The notes under the pieces are model-generated. The model saw nothing but the letters and a program-made list of their open reading frames with translations. It was not told where the DNA came from and did no database searches. 64,000 nt of DNA from Rhizobium sp. NLR16a (GTDB taxonomy: Bacteria > Pseudomonadota > Alphaproteobacteria > Rhizobiales > Rhizobiaceae), in the NCBI RefSeq assembly GCF_017948245.1, contig NZ_CP072865.1, forward strand, positions 3,869,501 through 3,933,500. The letters run 5' to 3'. Below are positions 1 through 8,597 of the stretch, in pieces. Each line of letters opens with the position of its first letter. Within the stretch, counting starts at the first letter, position 1. The translations under genes were made by a program, and so were the position numbers.

Positions 1-312
1 ACCGCCTATCACAGCTCCTATGCCGTTGCGCTTTCGGCCATCCTGCCCTGCTTCTGGATCTACATGCATGTCGGCGAAGGCATCAAAGGCAGGCCGGCAA
101 TCGATGGCAATGTCTTCCAGGCCTGGATCAACACCTATGGCGATCCGCAATTTGCAGCCGGCGCCCGCGAGGTGATCGCGCTGACCGATATCGCCGCACG
201 CGCCGCATCGGAGACGGAACGTGCCGCGATGATGGACGTTTTCGTGCGCGCCTCGCAATATGAATGGATGTTCTGGGATTCGGCCTGGCGGCTGGAGACC
301 TGGCCGATCTGA
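1..312 (+). CDS. tenA: TenA/thiaminase II family protein, C-terminal part (5' end outside window)
   Basis: The reading frame is open from base 1 and ends with TGA at 310-312, giving the last 103 residues of a protein whose start lies outside the window. The residues resemble the C-terminal half of TenA: an LLPCFWIY-like helix, a G-x-x-I-K segment, and a W-x-x-TYG-x-PQF region followed by a terminal amphipathic helix. TenA proteins hydrolyse the aminopyrimidine of degraded thiamine so that HMP can be salvaged in the cytoplasm. lepA follows 77 bases later on the same strand and no terminator is visible between them. The catalytic cysteine region cannot be checked because the N-terminus is missing. 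Confidence 0.8.
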   Translation, partial: TAYHSSYAVALSAILPCFWIYMHVGEGIKGRPAIDGNVFQAWINTYGDPQFAAGAREVIALTDIAARAASETERAAMMDVFVRASQYEWMFWDSAWRLETWPI

Positions 313-389
313 CACGCTGGCCGCGGACCCGCAAAATAGCGTAAATTCGGGGATAATTACCGCTTTGCGGCAGGGGGCGGCGCTGCTAT

Positions 390-2222
<1,833 letters not shown>

Positions 2223-2235
2223 CGCTTCTCAATGA

Positions 2236-2268
2236 CGTCTTATGCGCATATGATTTGCGCATAAGACG
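2236..2268. promoter_or_regulatory. Perfect 13-bp inverted repeat before ccdA (probable antitoxin operator, possible lepA terminator)
   Basis: The arms CGTCTTATGCGCA (2236-2248) and TGCGCATAAGACG (2256-2268) are exact reverse complements separated by 7 bases. The repeat starts 13 bases after the lepA stop and ends just before the ccdA Shine-Dalgarno AGGAG (2269-2273). Antitoxins of the CcdA family bind palindromes at their own promoters, so an autoregulatory operator is the likeliest role. There is no T-run, so a transcription terminator for lepA is less likely. Confidence 0.6.
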
Positions 2269-2279
2269 AGGAGATCGTT

Positions 2280-2510
2280 ATGGGTCATCAGGCGAGAAAA
2301 GCAGCGAATCTTTCACTTGATGAAGGCCTCGTTTCCCAGGCCCGCGAGCTCAAGATCAACATATCCAGGGCGGCGGAAGAAGGTATCGCGAAAGCGATAA
2401 AGGCGGAACGCGAGCGGCTGTGGCGGATCGAGAACGCCGAGGCGATCCGGCTCGAAAACGAATATGTCGAAAAACACGGCCTGCCGCTCGCCAAGTACCG
2501 TCAGTTTTAG
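2280..2510 (+). CDS. ccdA: CcdA-family antitoxin
   Basis: This 76-residue protein has the two parts of a CcdA antitoxin: an N-terminal ribbon-helix-helix DNA-binding segment (about residues 8-45) and a charged, flexible C-terminus ending in a GLPLAKYRQF-type motif that wraps the toxin. ATG 2280 follows a clear AGGAG. The C-terminus is complete, so the antitoxin looks functional. A perfect palindrome immediately upstream is the expected site of autorepression. The toxin ccdB lies downstream on the same strand, but instead of the usual overlap or few-base gap there is an 87-base spacer holding a hairpin repeat. In chromosomes such pairs usually act as stress or stabilisation modules; the actual role here is unknown. 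Confidence 0.88.
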   Translation: MGHQARKAANLSLDEGLVSQARELKINISRAAEEGIAKAIKAERERLWRIENAEAIRLENEYVEKHGLPLAKYRQF

Positions 2511-2597
2511 AGCGGTTCAGTTTTTCATTGAAGCGCAGTCTTGTATTACGCAATTCCTGACGGAAAACCCGCTTCACACTTTTCCTGGAATTGCTCC
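2511..2597. repeat. Rhizobial-type palindromic intergenic repeat between ccdA and ccdB
   Basis: This AT-richer spacer contains an imperfect dyad. The outer arms GCAATTCC (2550-2557) and GGAATTGC (2587-2594) and the inner arms GGAAAA (2562-2567) and TTTTCC (2580-2585) can fold into one long hairpin. From memory, sequences of the form AGCGGTT...GGAATTGCTC are common between genes in Rhizobium genomes; no second copy is visible in this window, so the repeat status is recall rather than demonstrated. The hairpin ends four bases before the ccdB start, and GGAA at 2587-2590, the only plausible ribosome-binding site for ccdB, lies inside its right arm. Confidence 0.6.
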
Positions 2598-2897
2598 ATG
2601 GCACGCTTTCACGTCTATCGCCTGAAAAGTGGGAATGTCCTTGCCGTCGACCTTCAAGCCAATCTGCTTGACGATCTGCCTTCAAGAGTCATGGTTCCTT
2701 TGCATCCAGTCCAGGAATTGACTTGGACGATCTCGCGACTGAACCCACGCTTTCTCATTGAGAATGAACCATACGTGATGGCCACCCAGCGCATGGCGTC
2801 TGTCCCGACATCGGAAATTGGAGAAGCCGTCACAGATCTATCGGGCAAAAGCGATGCCATCATCGGCGCCATGGACTTTCTCTTCCAAGGCTTCTGA
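2598..2897 (+). CDS. ccdB: CcdB-family toxin (DNA gyrase inhibitor)
   Basis: This 99-residue protein aligns by eye with CcdB: an N-terminal MARFHVYR strand, then VDLQANLLDDLPSRVMVPL, a central region around LNPRFLIENEPYVMATQRMASVP, and the C-terminal helix SDAIIGAMDFLFQGF. In CcdB the C-terminal Trp-Gly-Ile residues contact gyrase; here the tail is FQGF, so gyrase as the target is by family, not shown. The in-frame ATG at 2541 would add residues encoded by the intergenic repeat, so ATG 2598 is preferred; it matches the usual CcdB start and length (about 100). Translation may be tuned by the hairpin that contains its ribosome-binding site. The partner antitoxin lies upstream. Confidence 0.85.
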   Translation: MARFHVYRLKSGNVLAVDLQANLLDDLPSRVMVPLHPVQELTWTISRLNPRFLIENEPYVMATQRMASVPTSEIGEAVTDLSGKSDAIIGAMDFLFQGF

Positions 2898-2900
2898 GCC

Positions 2901-3353
2901 TTATCCCCTGCTCATATACTCCTTCACCAACCCCTCATAGGCGTCCATCTCGGGTAGCGCTTCGTAACTATACACCGCTCCTGTCTCGGCAAACGACAGC
3001 TTCTCGCTCGTCCATGTCTCGATGAAGGGCGTGAACCAGCTCGGGTCGTCGAGCATGGTGACGCGCAGATTGACGAACCAGTCCATGCCTTCCGGCCGGG
3101 TGAACATCCAGCTCATGCAATGCGGGCAGAAATAATGCTTGGTGGCGCCGTGCAGCCCGCCGATAACAGGCGCGCCCTTGGTAACCTCGAAGCCCTCGCT
3201 GGGGATGGCAGCACTCAGCGAGTAGGCGCTCGCCGTCATCTTCTGGCAGCCCGTGCAATGGCAGGCCATGGTGAGCAGCGGCGGAGCGCTGATCTTCAAG
3301 CGCACCCGGCCGCAACGGCAGCCGCCTTCCATGGGCAAATTCGGTGATGTCAT
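2901..3353 (-). CDS. GFA-domain zinc protein (glutathione-dependent formaldehyde-activating enzyme/CENP-V family)
   Basis: This 150-residue protein has the zinc cysteines of the GFA fold: CxC at residues 12 and 14, CHCTGC at 31-36, and a CPHC pair at 76-79. The founding member, Gfa, was reported to speed the addition of glutathione to formaldehyde, but most family members have no assigned substrate, so only the fold is called. ATG 3353 is preceded by GGGGAGAG. The gene is convergent with ccdB (3 bases apart) and stands alone on its strand. It probably acts in the cytoplasm, as there is no signal peptide. Confidence 0.85.
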   Translation of the reverse strand: MTSPNLPMEGGCRCGRVRLKISAPPLLTMACHCTGCQKMTASAYSLSAAIPSEGFEVTKGAPVIGGLHGATKHYFCPHCMSWMFTRPEGMDWFVNLRVTMLDDPSWFTPFIETWTSEKLSFAETGAVYSYEALPEMDAYEGLVKEYMSRG

Positions 3354-3423
3354 GATATCTCTCCCCTTCCGTCCCCTGATCTAGCGGAGGCGGCGTCATT
3401 GTCGAGAGTCCTAGACGCGTATC

Positions 3424-3996
3424 TCAAACGCGGTTTATCGGACGCGCGGGATTGCCAACCACCGTTGCGCCCGTCGGCACATCCTTCGTCACCACGGCAC
3501 CAGCACCGACGATCGAGCCATCGCCAATCGTCACGCCACCGAGAATGATGGCGCCGCCGCCGATCCAGACGTCGCTGCCGATTGCGACCGGCCGGGCGAT
3601 CTCGATCCCCGCGCCGCGAAGCGCAGGGTCATTGTGATGCTCGGCGCAATAGATCTGCACGCCGGGGCCGAACATGGTGCGATCGCCGATCGTCACGCTG
3701 CCGGAATCGAGGATGGTGCAGCCGGCATTGACATAGACGCGCTCGCCGAGAACGATATTGATGCCATAGGAGCAGTGAAACGGCGCTTCGATAAAGATAT
3801 CGGAGGCGGCCCGTGCAAAAAGCGCGCTGAGGGCGGGGGCAGCGGGGCCGCGCTCGTCCGGCGGCAGCGTATTGTGGGCGTGGACGGCGAGCCGCGCCTG
3901 CCGGCGCAGGTGATCGAGCTCATCGTCAAGGCAGCAATACCACTCACCCGCCGCCATCTTCTCGCGTTCGCTTAGTGTCATCGCATTGCCCTTCAA
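3424..3996 (-). CDS. Sugar O-acetyltransferase (maltose acetyltransferase/NodL/LacA type)
   Basis: This 190-residue protein has an N-terminal maltose-acetyltransferase helical domain ([19 protein letters not shown], about residues 9-60) and then left-handed beta-helix hexapeptide repeats (for example [15 protein letters not shown] and [27 protein letters not shown]). The AEHHND motif holds the catalytic histidine of the LacA/Maa/NodL group, which moves acetyl from acetyl-CoA to a sugar hydroxyl. The start at 3996 overlaps the upstream amidotransferase stop in an ATGA arrangement, which suggests translational coupling; an internal ATG at 3981 is the alternative. The substrate is unknown, and location away from nod genes argues against a Nod-factor role. 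Confidence 0.85.
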   Translation of the reverse strand: MKGNAMTLSEREKMAAGEWYCCLDDELDHLRRQARLAVHAHNTLPPDERGPAAPALSALFARAASDIFIEAPFHCSYGINIVLGERVYVNAGCTILDSGSVTIGDRTMFGPGVQIYCAEHHNDPALRGAGIEIARPVAIGSDVWIGGGAIILGGVTIGDGSIVGAGAVVTKDVPTGATVVGNPARPINRV

Positions 3997-4730
3997 GCCG
4001 GGACCTGCGACAGCATCTCGACCTCTTGCTGTTCGATCTGCCCGACCCAGGCACGGGCGATGGCAAGGCCAGCGGCATCGGCGTCACCAGCATGCCGCGC
4101 AGTCAGCTCGGCATAGCTTTCCAGCCAGCCGGGCGCGATGCGTTCTATCGTGTCAGGGAATTCCGCCTTCCACTGCTCGACAACCATTCTATCGGCCTCG
4201 AAATGAAATTGGGTGCCGTAGACGGCGCGGCCGATGCGGAAGGCCTGATTTTCGGCGACAGCGCTTGTCGCGAGACGAACGGCGCCTGCAGGCAGGGAAA
4301 AGGTGTCGGCATGCCACTCGAAGATGGTGAATTCGCCGCCAAGCGCCGAGAGCAGCGGATCGGCCCGGCCTTCATCGGTGACGTCGATGCTGTGCCAGCC
4401 GAATTCGCGGGCGGTTCCGAGATGGTTGTCGGCGCCATAGGCGCGCGCAAGAATCTGGCTGCCGAGGCAGATGCCGAGCACGGCCTTGCCGGCATCGCCG
4501 AAACGGCGCGCGAGCCGGGCGAGCTCCGGCAGATAGGGATGCGTCTCGTCATCCAGCGCGCTTTGCTCGCCGCCGAGAACGACCAGCGCGTCATGACCGG
4601 ATATGTCTTTCGGCAGGATGCCATCCCGCCAGACCCGGAACCACTCGATCTCAGCACCCGCCTCGTCGAGCGCCGTGGCAAGCGCGCCGAGGCCGGTGTT
4701 GCGCATATTTTCGACGACTGCGACTCGCAT
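3993..4730 (-). CDS. Class I glutamine amidotransferase-like protein
   Basis: This 245-residue protein has the class I amidotransferase triad: a nucleophile elbow GICLGSQ with Cys88, and His176 and Glu178 in the FHFEAD segment. The [12 protein letters not shown] loop near residues 50-60 is typical of the GMP-synthase-like stand-alone family. Such proteins hydrolyse glutamine or gamma-glutamyl bonds; the acceptor is unknown here. ATG 4730 is chosen because MRVAVVEN begins the first beta-strand and GGGGAGA precedes it; upstream in-frame codons encode non-family sequence. It overlaps the downstream acetyltransferase by four bases, so the two are probably co-translated. Confidence 0.85.
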   Translation of the reverse strand: MRVAVVENMRNTGLGALATALDEAGAEIEWFRVWRDGILPKDISGHDALVVLGGEQSALDDETHPYLPELARLARRFGDAGKAVLGICLGSQILARAYGADNHLGTAREFGWHSIDVTDEGRADPLLSALGGEFTIFEWHADTFSLPAGAVRLATSAVAENQAFRIGRAVYGTQFHFEADRMVVEQWKAEFPDTIERIAPGWLESYAELTARHAGDADAAGLAIARAWVGQIEQQEVEMLSQVPA

Positions 4731-4855
4731 AGGTTCTCCCCGGTGGTCGGCAGGAAGAGACCATGCCGAAGAACGGCGCGCAAGATGCTTGCGCATGTGC
4801 GATTGCGTCCGCACGCCGCAAGGGCTTAAATCACGCCAAACGAAAGGAAAACGCC

Positions 4856-5149
4856 ATGACCGAAAAAGCCCGCGTCTCGATCCTCTACTGCACCCAGTGC
4901 AACTGGCTGCTGCGCGCCGCCTGGATGGCGCAGGAGCTGTTGAGCACCTTTTCCGACAGTCTCGGCGAGGTGGCGCTGATCCCGGGCACCGGCGGCAATT
5001 TCGAAATCCGCATCAATGGGGATCTCCTCTGGGAGCGTAAGCGCGACGGCGGCTTTCCCGGGCCGAAGGAGCTCAAGCAACGCGTCCGCGACATCATCGA
5101 GCCCGGCCGCGATCTCGGCCATGTCGACCGCGTGTCGCACGAAAGCTGA
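4856..5149 (+). CDS. SelT/SelW/SelH (Rdx) family thioredoxin-like protein
   Basis: This 97-residue protein has a CTQC redox motif at residues 12-15 just after the first beta-strand, then the family pattern NWLLRAAWMAQELL, GEVALIPGTGGNFEIRINGDLLWERKRDGGFPGPKELKQRVRD. Animal relatives carry selenocysteine in the second position; here it is cysteine. Rdx proteins are thought to be thiol oxidoreductases, but their bacterial partners are unknown. ATG 4856 follows GAAAGGAA; an in-frame ATG at 4763 would add a poorly conserved Arg/Ala-rich lead. It is transcribed divergently from the amidotransferase across a 125-base gap. Confidence 0.88.
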   Translation: MTEKARVSILYCTQCNWLLRAAWMAQELLSTFSDSLGEVALIPGTGGNFEIRINGDLLWERKRDGGFPGPKELKQRVRDIIEPGRDLGHVDRVSHES

Positions 5150-5159
5150 TCAAGCTCGC

Positions 5160-5573
5160 TCAGCGATAGGGCGAGCGGCAGACCCTGTAGACGCCTTCAT
5201 AGGTGAGGAAGTGATCCGTCCGCGGATTATAAGAACGGTATTCATTGGTGCACCAGGCGATGTGCTTATTCACCTGCTTCGGCTGCACACGGGGCACCGG
5301 CGGCGGATCATAGGTGAGCTGCGGCCGCCCCGCCGCGCCCGGCAGGTAATAGGTCGGCCCCGCGCCCCTCGGACGGTAATTTGGCTGAACATACGCGGGG
5401 CGATGCCATTGCTGCGGCCCGAAGCCGAAGCAGCCACGAAAATCGCAGAGCGTCGATCCCGTGTTGACCGAGCCGAGGCCAGGCCTACCCACATTCAGCG
5501 AATCGGCGGCTGCCATTGCGGGCGACAGAACGGCCAAGAGGCTGGCGAGCAGAAGCGTGCGAGGAGCGGGCAT
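5160..5573 (-). CDS. BA14K-like exported protein
   Basis: This 137-residue protein starts with a signal peptide (MPAPRTLLLASLLAVLSPAMAAA, cut near residue 22). A Pro/Tyr/Gly-rich middle section is followed by a C-terminal segment IAWCTNEYRSYNPRTDHFLTYEGVYRVC, which resembles the BA14K module: two cysteines bracketing a RSYxPxTxxFxxYxG core. BA14K proteins of Brucella and rhizobia are small envelope or periplasmic proteins, some with lectin-like or immunoreactive properties; no enzymatic role is known. ATG 5573 is preceded by AAAGGAAA. It lies convergent to the SelW-like gene with only 10 bases between stops. Confidence 0.7.
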   Translation of the reverse strand: MPAPRTLLLASLLAVLSPAMAAADSLNVGRPGLGSVNTGSTLCDFRGCFGFGPQQWHRPAYVQPNYRPRGAGPTYYLPGAAGRPQLTYDPPPVPRVQPKQVNKHIAWCTNEYRSYNPRTDHFLTYEGVYRVCRSPYR

Positions 5574-5703
5574 GACGCATTTCCTTTCGATATTCTCTTT
5601 ATATAGGGCGCGCCGGCGACAGCGCTATGCCGGCCGGGCCCGCACTCCTCCCGATGCGAGACGCAGTTTTTTGCCAACTGTCAGGAAAACTTCAAAAACC
5701 CAG

Positions 5704-5732
5704 TTGACAGTCATGAGCCGCCCCCTTACATC
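5704..5732 (+). promoter_or_regulatory. Sigma-70-type promoter of tRNA-Leu
   Basis: A perfect -35 box TTGACA (5704-5709) is followed after 17 bases by TACATC (5727-5732). The predicted transcription start is about 5738, some five bases before the mature tRNA 5' end, as is usual for tRNA promoters. Confidence 0.65.
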
Positions 5733-5742
5733 GCTCTCCGTC

Positions 5743-5827
5743 GCCCAGATGGCGGAATTGGTAGACGCGCAGGTTTCAGGTACCTGTGCCGCGAGGCGTG
5801 GAGGTTCGAGTCCTCTTCTGGGCACCA
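5743..5827 (+). tRNA. tRNA-Leu (anticodon CAG)
   Basis: An 85-base class II tRNA. The 7-bp acceptor stem GCCCAGA (5743-5749) pairs with TCTGGGC (5817-5823), then ACCA is encoded (5824-5827). The anticodon stem CAGGT/ACCTG encloses the loop TTCAGGT with anticodon CAG at 5777-5779, reading CUG. A short variable arm (GCCGCGAGGCGT region) and the T-arm GGTTCGAGTCC are present. It is flanked by a strong upstream promoter. No duplicated tRNA 3' end is visible nearby, so there is no sign of an integrated element. Confidence 0.97.
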
Positions 5828-5956
5828 TTTCCTTTTGATCGCTGCCAAGATCAAATATCAAATCTTTCCAAAATTACGCGTTTGGCTCTGTTGACAGAGG
5901 CCATCCACGTGCTTGTCTGGATACCGGTTCGAGGAGCGGTGCAGGTTGAAGCCCTG

Positions 5957-6247
5957 TCACGCCGCCATATGGGGGGTCGTCTTCCCGCTCTCCGATATGA
6001 CCGACAAAGCCGTAATGCCGGCTTCCCTGGCGGCGCGAAGAAGCAATTCCCTCAATTCCTCCAAGCCGGCCTCCCCGGCGATGGCATCGTCGCAAGCCTT
6101 TACGGCCGCGACATATTCCTCTCCATCGTCGAACGGCCAATCTATTATCAGAACTTCGGCTGCGTCTCGGAGCGTCTTGACGACCCTTCGCCGGCCGCCA
6201 AGAAAGAGGACAAGAGGCGCAAAATTCGCCGATGCGTTCCATTGCAT
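5957..6247 (-). CDS. DUF982 family small protein
   Basis: This 96-residue protein fits the rhizobial DUF982 family, small cytoplasmic proteins present in many copies in Rhizobiaceae: a W-x-x-x-VxLxGGRRRxV-type opening, then VKTLRDAAEVLIIDWPFDDGEEYVAAVKACDDAIAG and a C-terminal helix ending in a short tail. The function of the family is unknown. ATG 6247 (MQWNASANF) has GGGAGAAA just upstream and is preferred to a TTG at 6262. It sits about 130 bases beyond tRNA-Leu on the opposite strand, in a slightly AT-richer stretch. Confidence 0.75.
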   Translation of the reverse strand: MQWNASANFAPLVLFLGGRRRVVKTLRDAAEVLIIDWPFDDGEEYVAAVKACDDAIAGEAGLEELRELLLRAAREAGITALSVISESGKTTPHMAA

Positions 6248-6430
6248 GACACTTTCTCCCAAAAGGTTAGAATATTAGTAATGATGCAAGAAGCGTGCCG
6301 GGGAGCGGAGGCACGTTCGTTGCCCGATCGAGCAGCGGTTCGTGAATGATCTCGGCAAGAGATGAAATCTTTCGGGGCTCGGGGACAAACCGGCCGAGCT
6401 GCATGTCTTCTCCGAGAAAGGCGATTGGCC

Positions 6431-6763
6431 TTACCGCACCGGCTGGTAATGGCCGCGGAGCGGAACCTTTCCGCCCATGGTGACGAAGCCGTCGCGCTCG
6501 CAGACATACATCAGCGTCGGCATGCCGCCAGAGCGGAAGATATCGTCATAACGGCGGCGAAGCTGGACGGTCTCGGTGCGGCAATTATAGGATTCCTCTT
6601 CCTTCTTGTCCGGCTGCGCCTTGACGCCGGGAAGGCCCTTGTAAGGGTAGAGGGGTTGAACAGCCGAATCCACGGATTTCGTCCAATCGACAGCGAGGGC
6701 TGACGCCGGGGCGAGGCTGGACAGGACGCCGAGCGATATCAGAAGCATCATCAACAGCCGCAT
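6431..6763 (-). CDS. Hypothetical exported protein
   Basis: I do not recognise this 110-residue protein. It begins with a clear signal peptide (MRLLMMLLISLGVLSSLAPASALA, cut near residue 24), so the mature chain of about 86 residues should be periplasmic. The mature part has two cysteines (NCRTE and YVCERDG) that could form a disulfide, and a basic C-terminus. ATG 6763 follows CAGGAGAA; a longer frame upstream is Arg-rich and lacks a plausible leader. It lies downstream of, and on the same strand as, the Wzz-like gene, 61 bases after that gene's end, so it may share its transcript. Rhizobial homologues probably exist but the role is unknown. Confidence 0.6.
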   Translation of the reverse strand: MRLLMMLLISLGVLSSLAPASALAVDWTKSVDSAVQPLYPYKGLPGVKAQPDKKEEESYNCRTETVQLRRRYDDIFRSGGMPTLMYVCERDGFVTMGGKVPLRGHYQPVR

Positions 6764-6824
6764 GGGAATTCTCCTGCCGGCGACAAAGCGCTTCTGCTCC
6801 ATGTAGGAAAACCGACGGCGCGCA

Positions 6825-8462
6825 TCAAGCCGCCGCGGCGGGCGATTTCCTGAAATAACCTCTGATGACGGGGTGGCCGAAGAGACCGGCGAGAATGGCA
6901 AAGGCGGCGCCGACGAAGAACCCGGCCAGCAAGCCGCCGATGATGCCGGCGACCATCAGGATCTTCTTGCCCGGGCCGTCGGCCTTGACCGGCGGCTCAG
7001 CCGGCGAGATGACGCGGATGTTGCTCTGGCTGAGGTTCTGCTCCTCGCTCGTCTGGCTGGAGCGCTTGAGCACCGTTTCGTAGATATCGCGCGCCGCCGT
7101 CGCCTTGCGCTGCAACTCGTTCAGTTCCACCTGCTTGTCGGAGACGGTTGCCTGCAGCGCCTTCTGAACGGCAAGCTCCTTGGCAATGCTGTCCTCAGCG
7201 GCCTTGGCCTGCTCATATTCGCCCTTTGCCGAGGTGGCGAGGCGCTGCAATTCGCCCCTGATTTCGCCTGCTATGCTCTGCAGCGAGGAGCGCGCCGCCT
7301 GCAGGCGCGGATGACGCGTGCCCATCTGGCTTTCGAGGCTGCCGACGGCGGCGGCCTGGGCAGCATATTGCTGACGCAGGCTGACGAGCGGCGAGGTGAC
7401 GCCGCCCTCCGCCTGGTTGCCGGCAACGATGTCTTCGACGCGCAGATTGGCGACGGCATCGGCGCGGGCCTTCGCCTGGATGGTCTTTTCCTGCGCCGTC
7501 ACCAAGAGCGTGTTCAGCGAGACGAGGCGCTGGTCGGAGATCAGGTTGCCTTCGGTCGCGGCCATGTCGTTGTCGGCCCGGAAGGTTTCGACCGCCTGCT
7601 CGGCCTCCAGCACCTTCTGGCGCAGGTCGGCAAGGCGTCCGTCCAGCGTCGAGGAGGTGTTTTCGTAGAGGCCGTTCGAGGCGCTGTTTTCCTCCTCGGT
7701 AAAGGAGGTGACCACCTGGTTGGCAAGCCGTGCCGATTTCTCGGGATCGTTGGTCGTCGCGGCGAGCGAAACGACATAGGTGCCGGTCTGGCGGGTAATA
7801 ACAAGCGCCTTCTGCAGGGCGCCGATCACGGCCGCGCCATCCGTCCTGCCGCCGTTGAATTCCGGATCCTGGTCGAGCTTCATCGCCTCGACGACGCGGC
7901 GCAGCACGTTGCCCGAGGTCAGAATCTGCACCTGGCTGTCGATCAGCGCCGAGATCATTTCCGGCGATGGGCCCGAAGATTGCGCGCCGGCCTCGGCCAG
8001 GCCGATCTGACGCGGATCGAAATAAAGGCTGCTGACGGCTGTGAATTTCTGGCCGATCAGCGGCGCCACCGCGCCACCCCCAACGGCTCCGACAAGGGCC
8101 AGCACAAATACCACCAGCCGGCGGCTCCAGATCGCCGCGATGCTGGAGCGGAGATCGAGAAGCGGGGCGGCTGTGCTCTGCAGCGGCACATTGGCCGCAG
8201 GCCTCTCTGGGGCCGCAGGCGGTTCCATGGCCGCAGGCGGTTCGACTGCAGCGGGCGGCGGCTGCTCGGATCGACGGATTTCTGCAACCCGTGCCGAGGG
8301 CGGCACGAAAGGCGGAGGGGCTGGCTCGGGCTCGGGACGGGCGAAATCATCGGGACGAACGACGGGACTGCGCGGGCGCACGCCTTCCGACGCAGTCGGA
8401 GACGGCTCGTAACTCCGCCAGCCGGGCAGCCGGCTTACCCTGTTCCTGTCATACTGGCTCAT
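6825..8462 (-). CDS. Wzz/GumC-type polysaccharide chain-length or export protein without kinase domain
   Basis: This 545-residue inner-membrane protein has a Pro/Ala-rich cytoplasmic N-terminus (about residues 30-100, with short repeated PPAA units), a first membrane helix at about 115-136, the Wzz signature region, a long periplasmic coiled coil (GNVR type, about 250-470), and a second membrane helix at about 499-528. It then stops: the BY-kinase domain (Walker A plus Tyr tail) that ends ExoP-like proteins is absent, and no separate kinase is nearby. Such PCP proteins set chain length and link polymerisation to export. It faces the GH5-ExoQ-ExoZ run across a shared promoter region. ATG 8462 has only a weak ribosome-binding site. 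Confidence 0.85.
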   Translation of the reverse strand: MSQYDRNRVSRLPGWRSYEPSPTASEGVRPRSPVVRPDDFARPEPEPAPPPFVPPSARVAEIRRSEQPPPAAVEPPAAMEPPAAPERPAANVPLQSTAAPLLDLRSSIAAIWSRRLVVFVLALVGAVGGGAVAPLIGQKFTAVSSLYFDPRQIGLAEAGAQSSGPSPEMISALIDSQVQILTSGNVLRRVVEAMKLDQDPEFNGGRTDGAAVIGALQKALVITRQTGTYVVSLAATTNDPEKSARLANQVVTSFTEEENSASNGLYENTSSTLDGRLADLRQKVLEAEQAVETFRADNDMAATEGNLISDQRLVSLNTLLVTAQEKTIQAKARADAVANLRVEDIVAGNQAEGGVTSPLVSLRQQYAAQAAAVGSLESQMGTRHPRLQAARSSLQSIAGEIRGELQRLATSAKGEYEQAKAAEDSIAKELAVQKALQATVSDKQVELNELQRKATAARDIYETVLKRSSQTSEEQNLSQSNIRVISPAEPPVKADGPGKKILMVAGIIGGLLAGFFVGAAFAILAGLFGHPVIRGYFRKSPAAAA

Positions 8463-8531
8463 ACGCGCACTCGTGTCCCGCCCAGCGTGAAAGACTGAAG
8501 CCGAGGTGCCGAGACTTTAGAAATTCTTAGC

Positions 8532-8544
8532 TAACGGACCGTTA
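8532..8544. promoter_or_regulatory. 13-bp palindrome in the divergent promoter of the polysaccharide locus
   Basis: TAACGG (8532-8537) and CCGTTA (8539-8544) are exact reverse complements around one central A. The site lies between the divergent Wzz-like and GH5 genes, 54 bases before the GH5 start, a suitable place for a regulator acting on both. No binding family is assigned. Confidence 0.35.
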
Positions 8545-8597
8545 AGATAGGCGCAGCGACGTCGATGTTGCGAGTTGCCGTGATTGCGAGGATAGCC

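Noticed and set aside
5743..6250. tRNA-Leu as the attachment site of an integrated element
   Set aside because: There is no integrase gene and no second copy of the tRNA 3' end. The adjacent DUF982 gene is a common rhizobial family.
6873..8498. Long open frame antisense to the Wzz-like gene
   Set aside because: It is a shadow of a membrane protein gene with no recognisable domains and no start signal.
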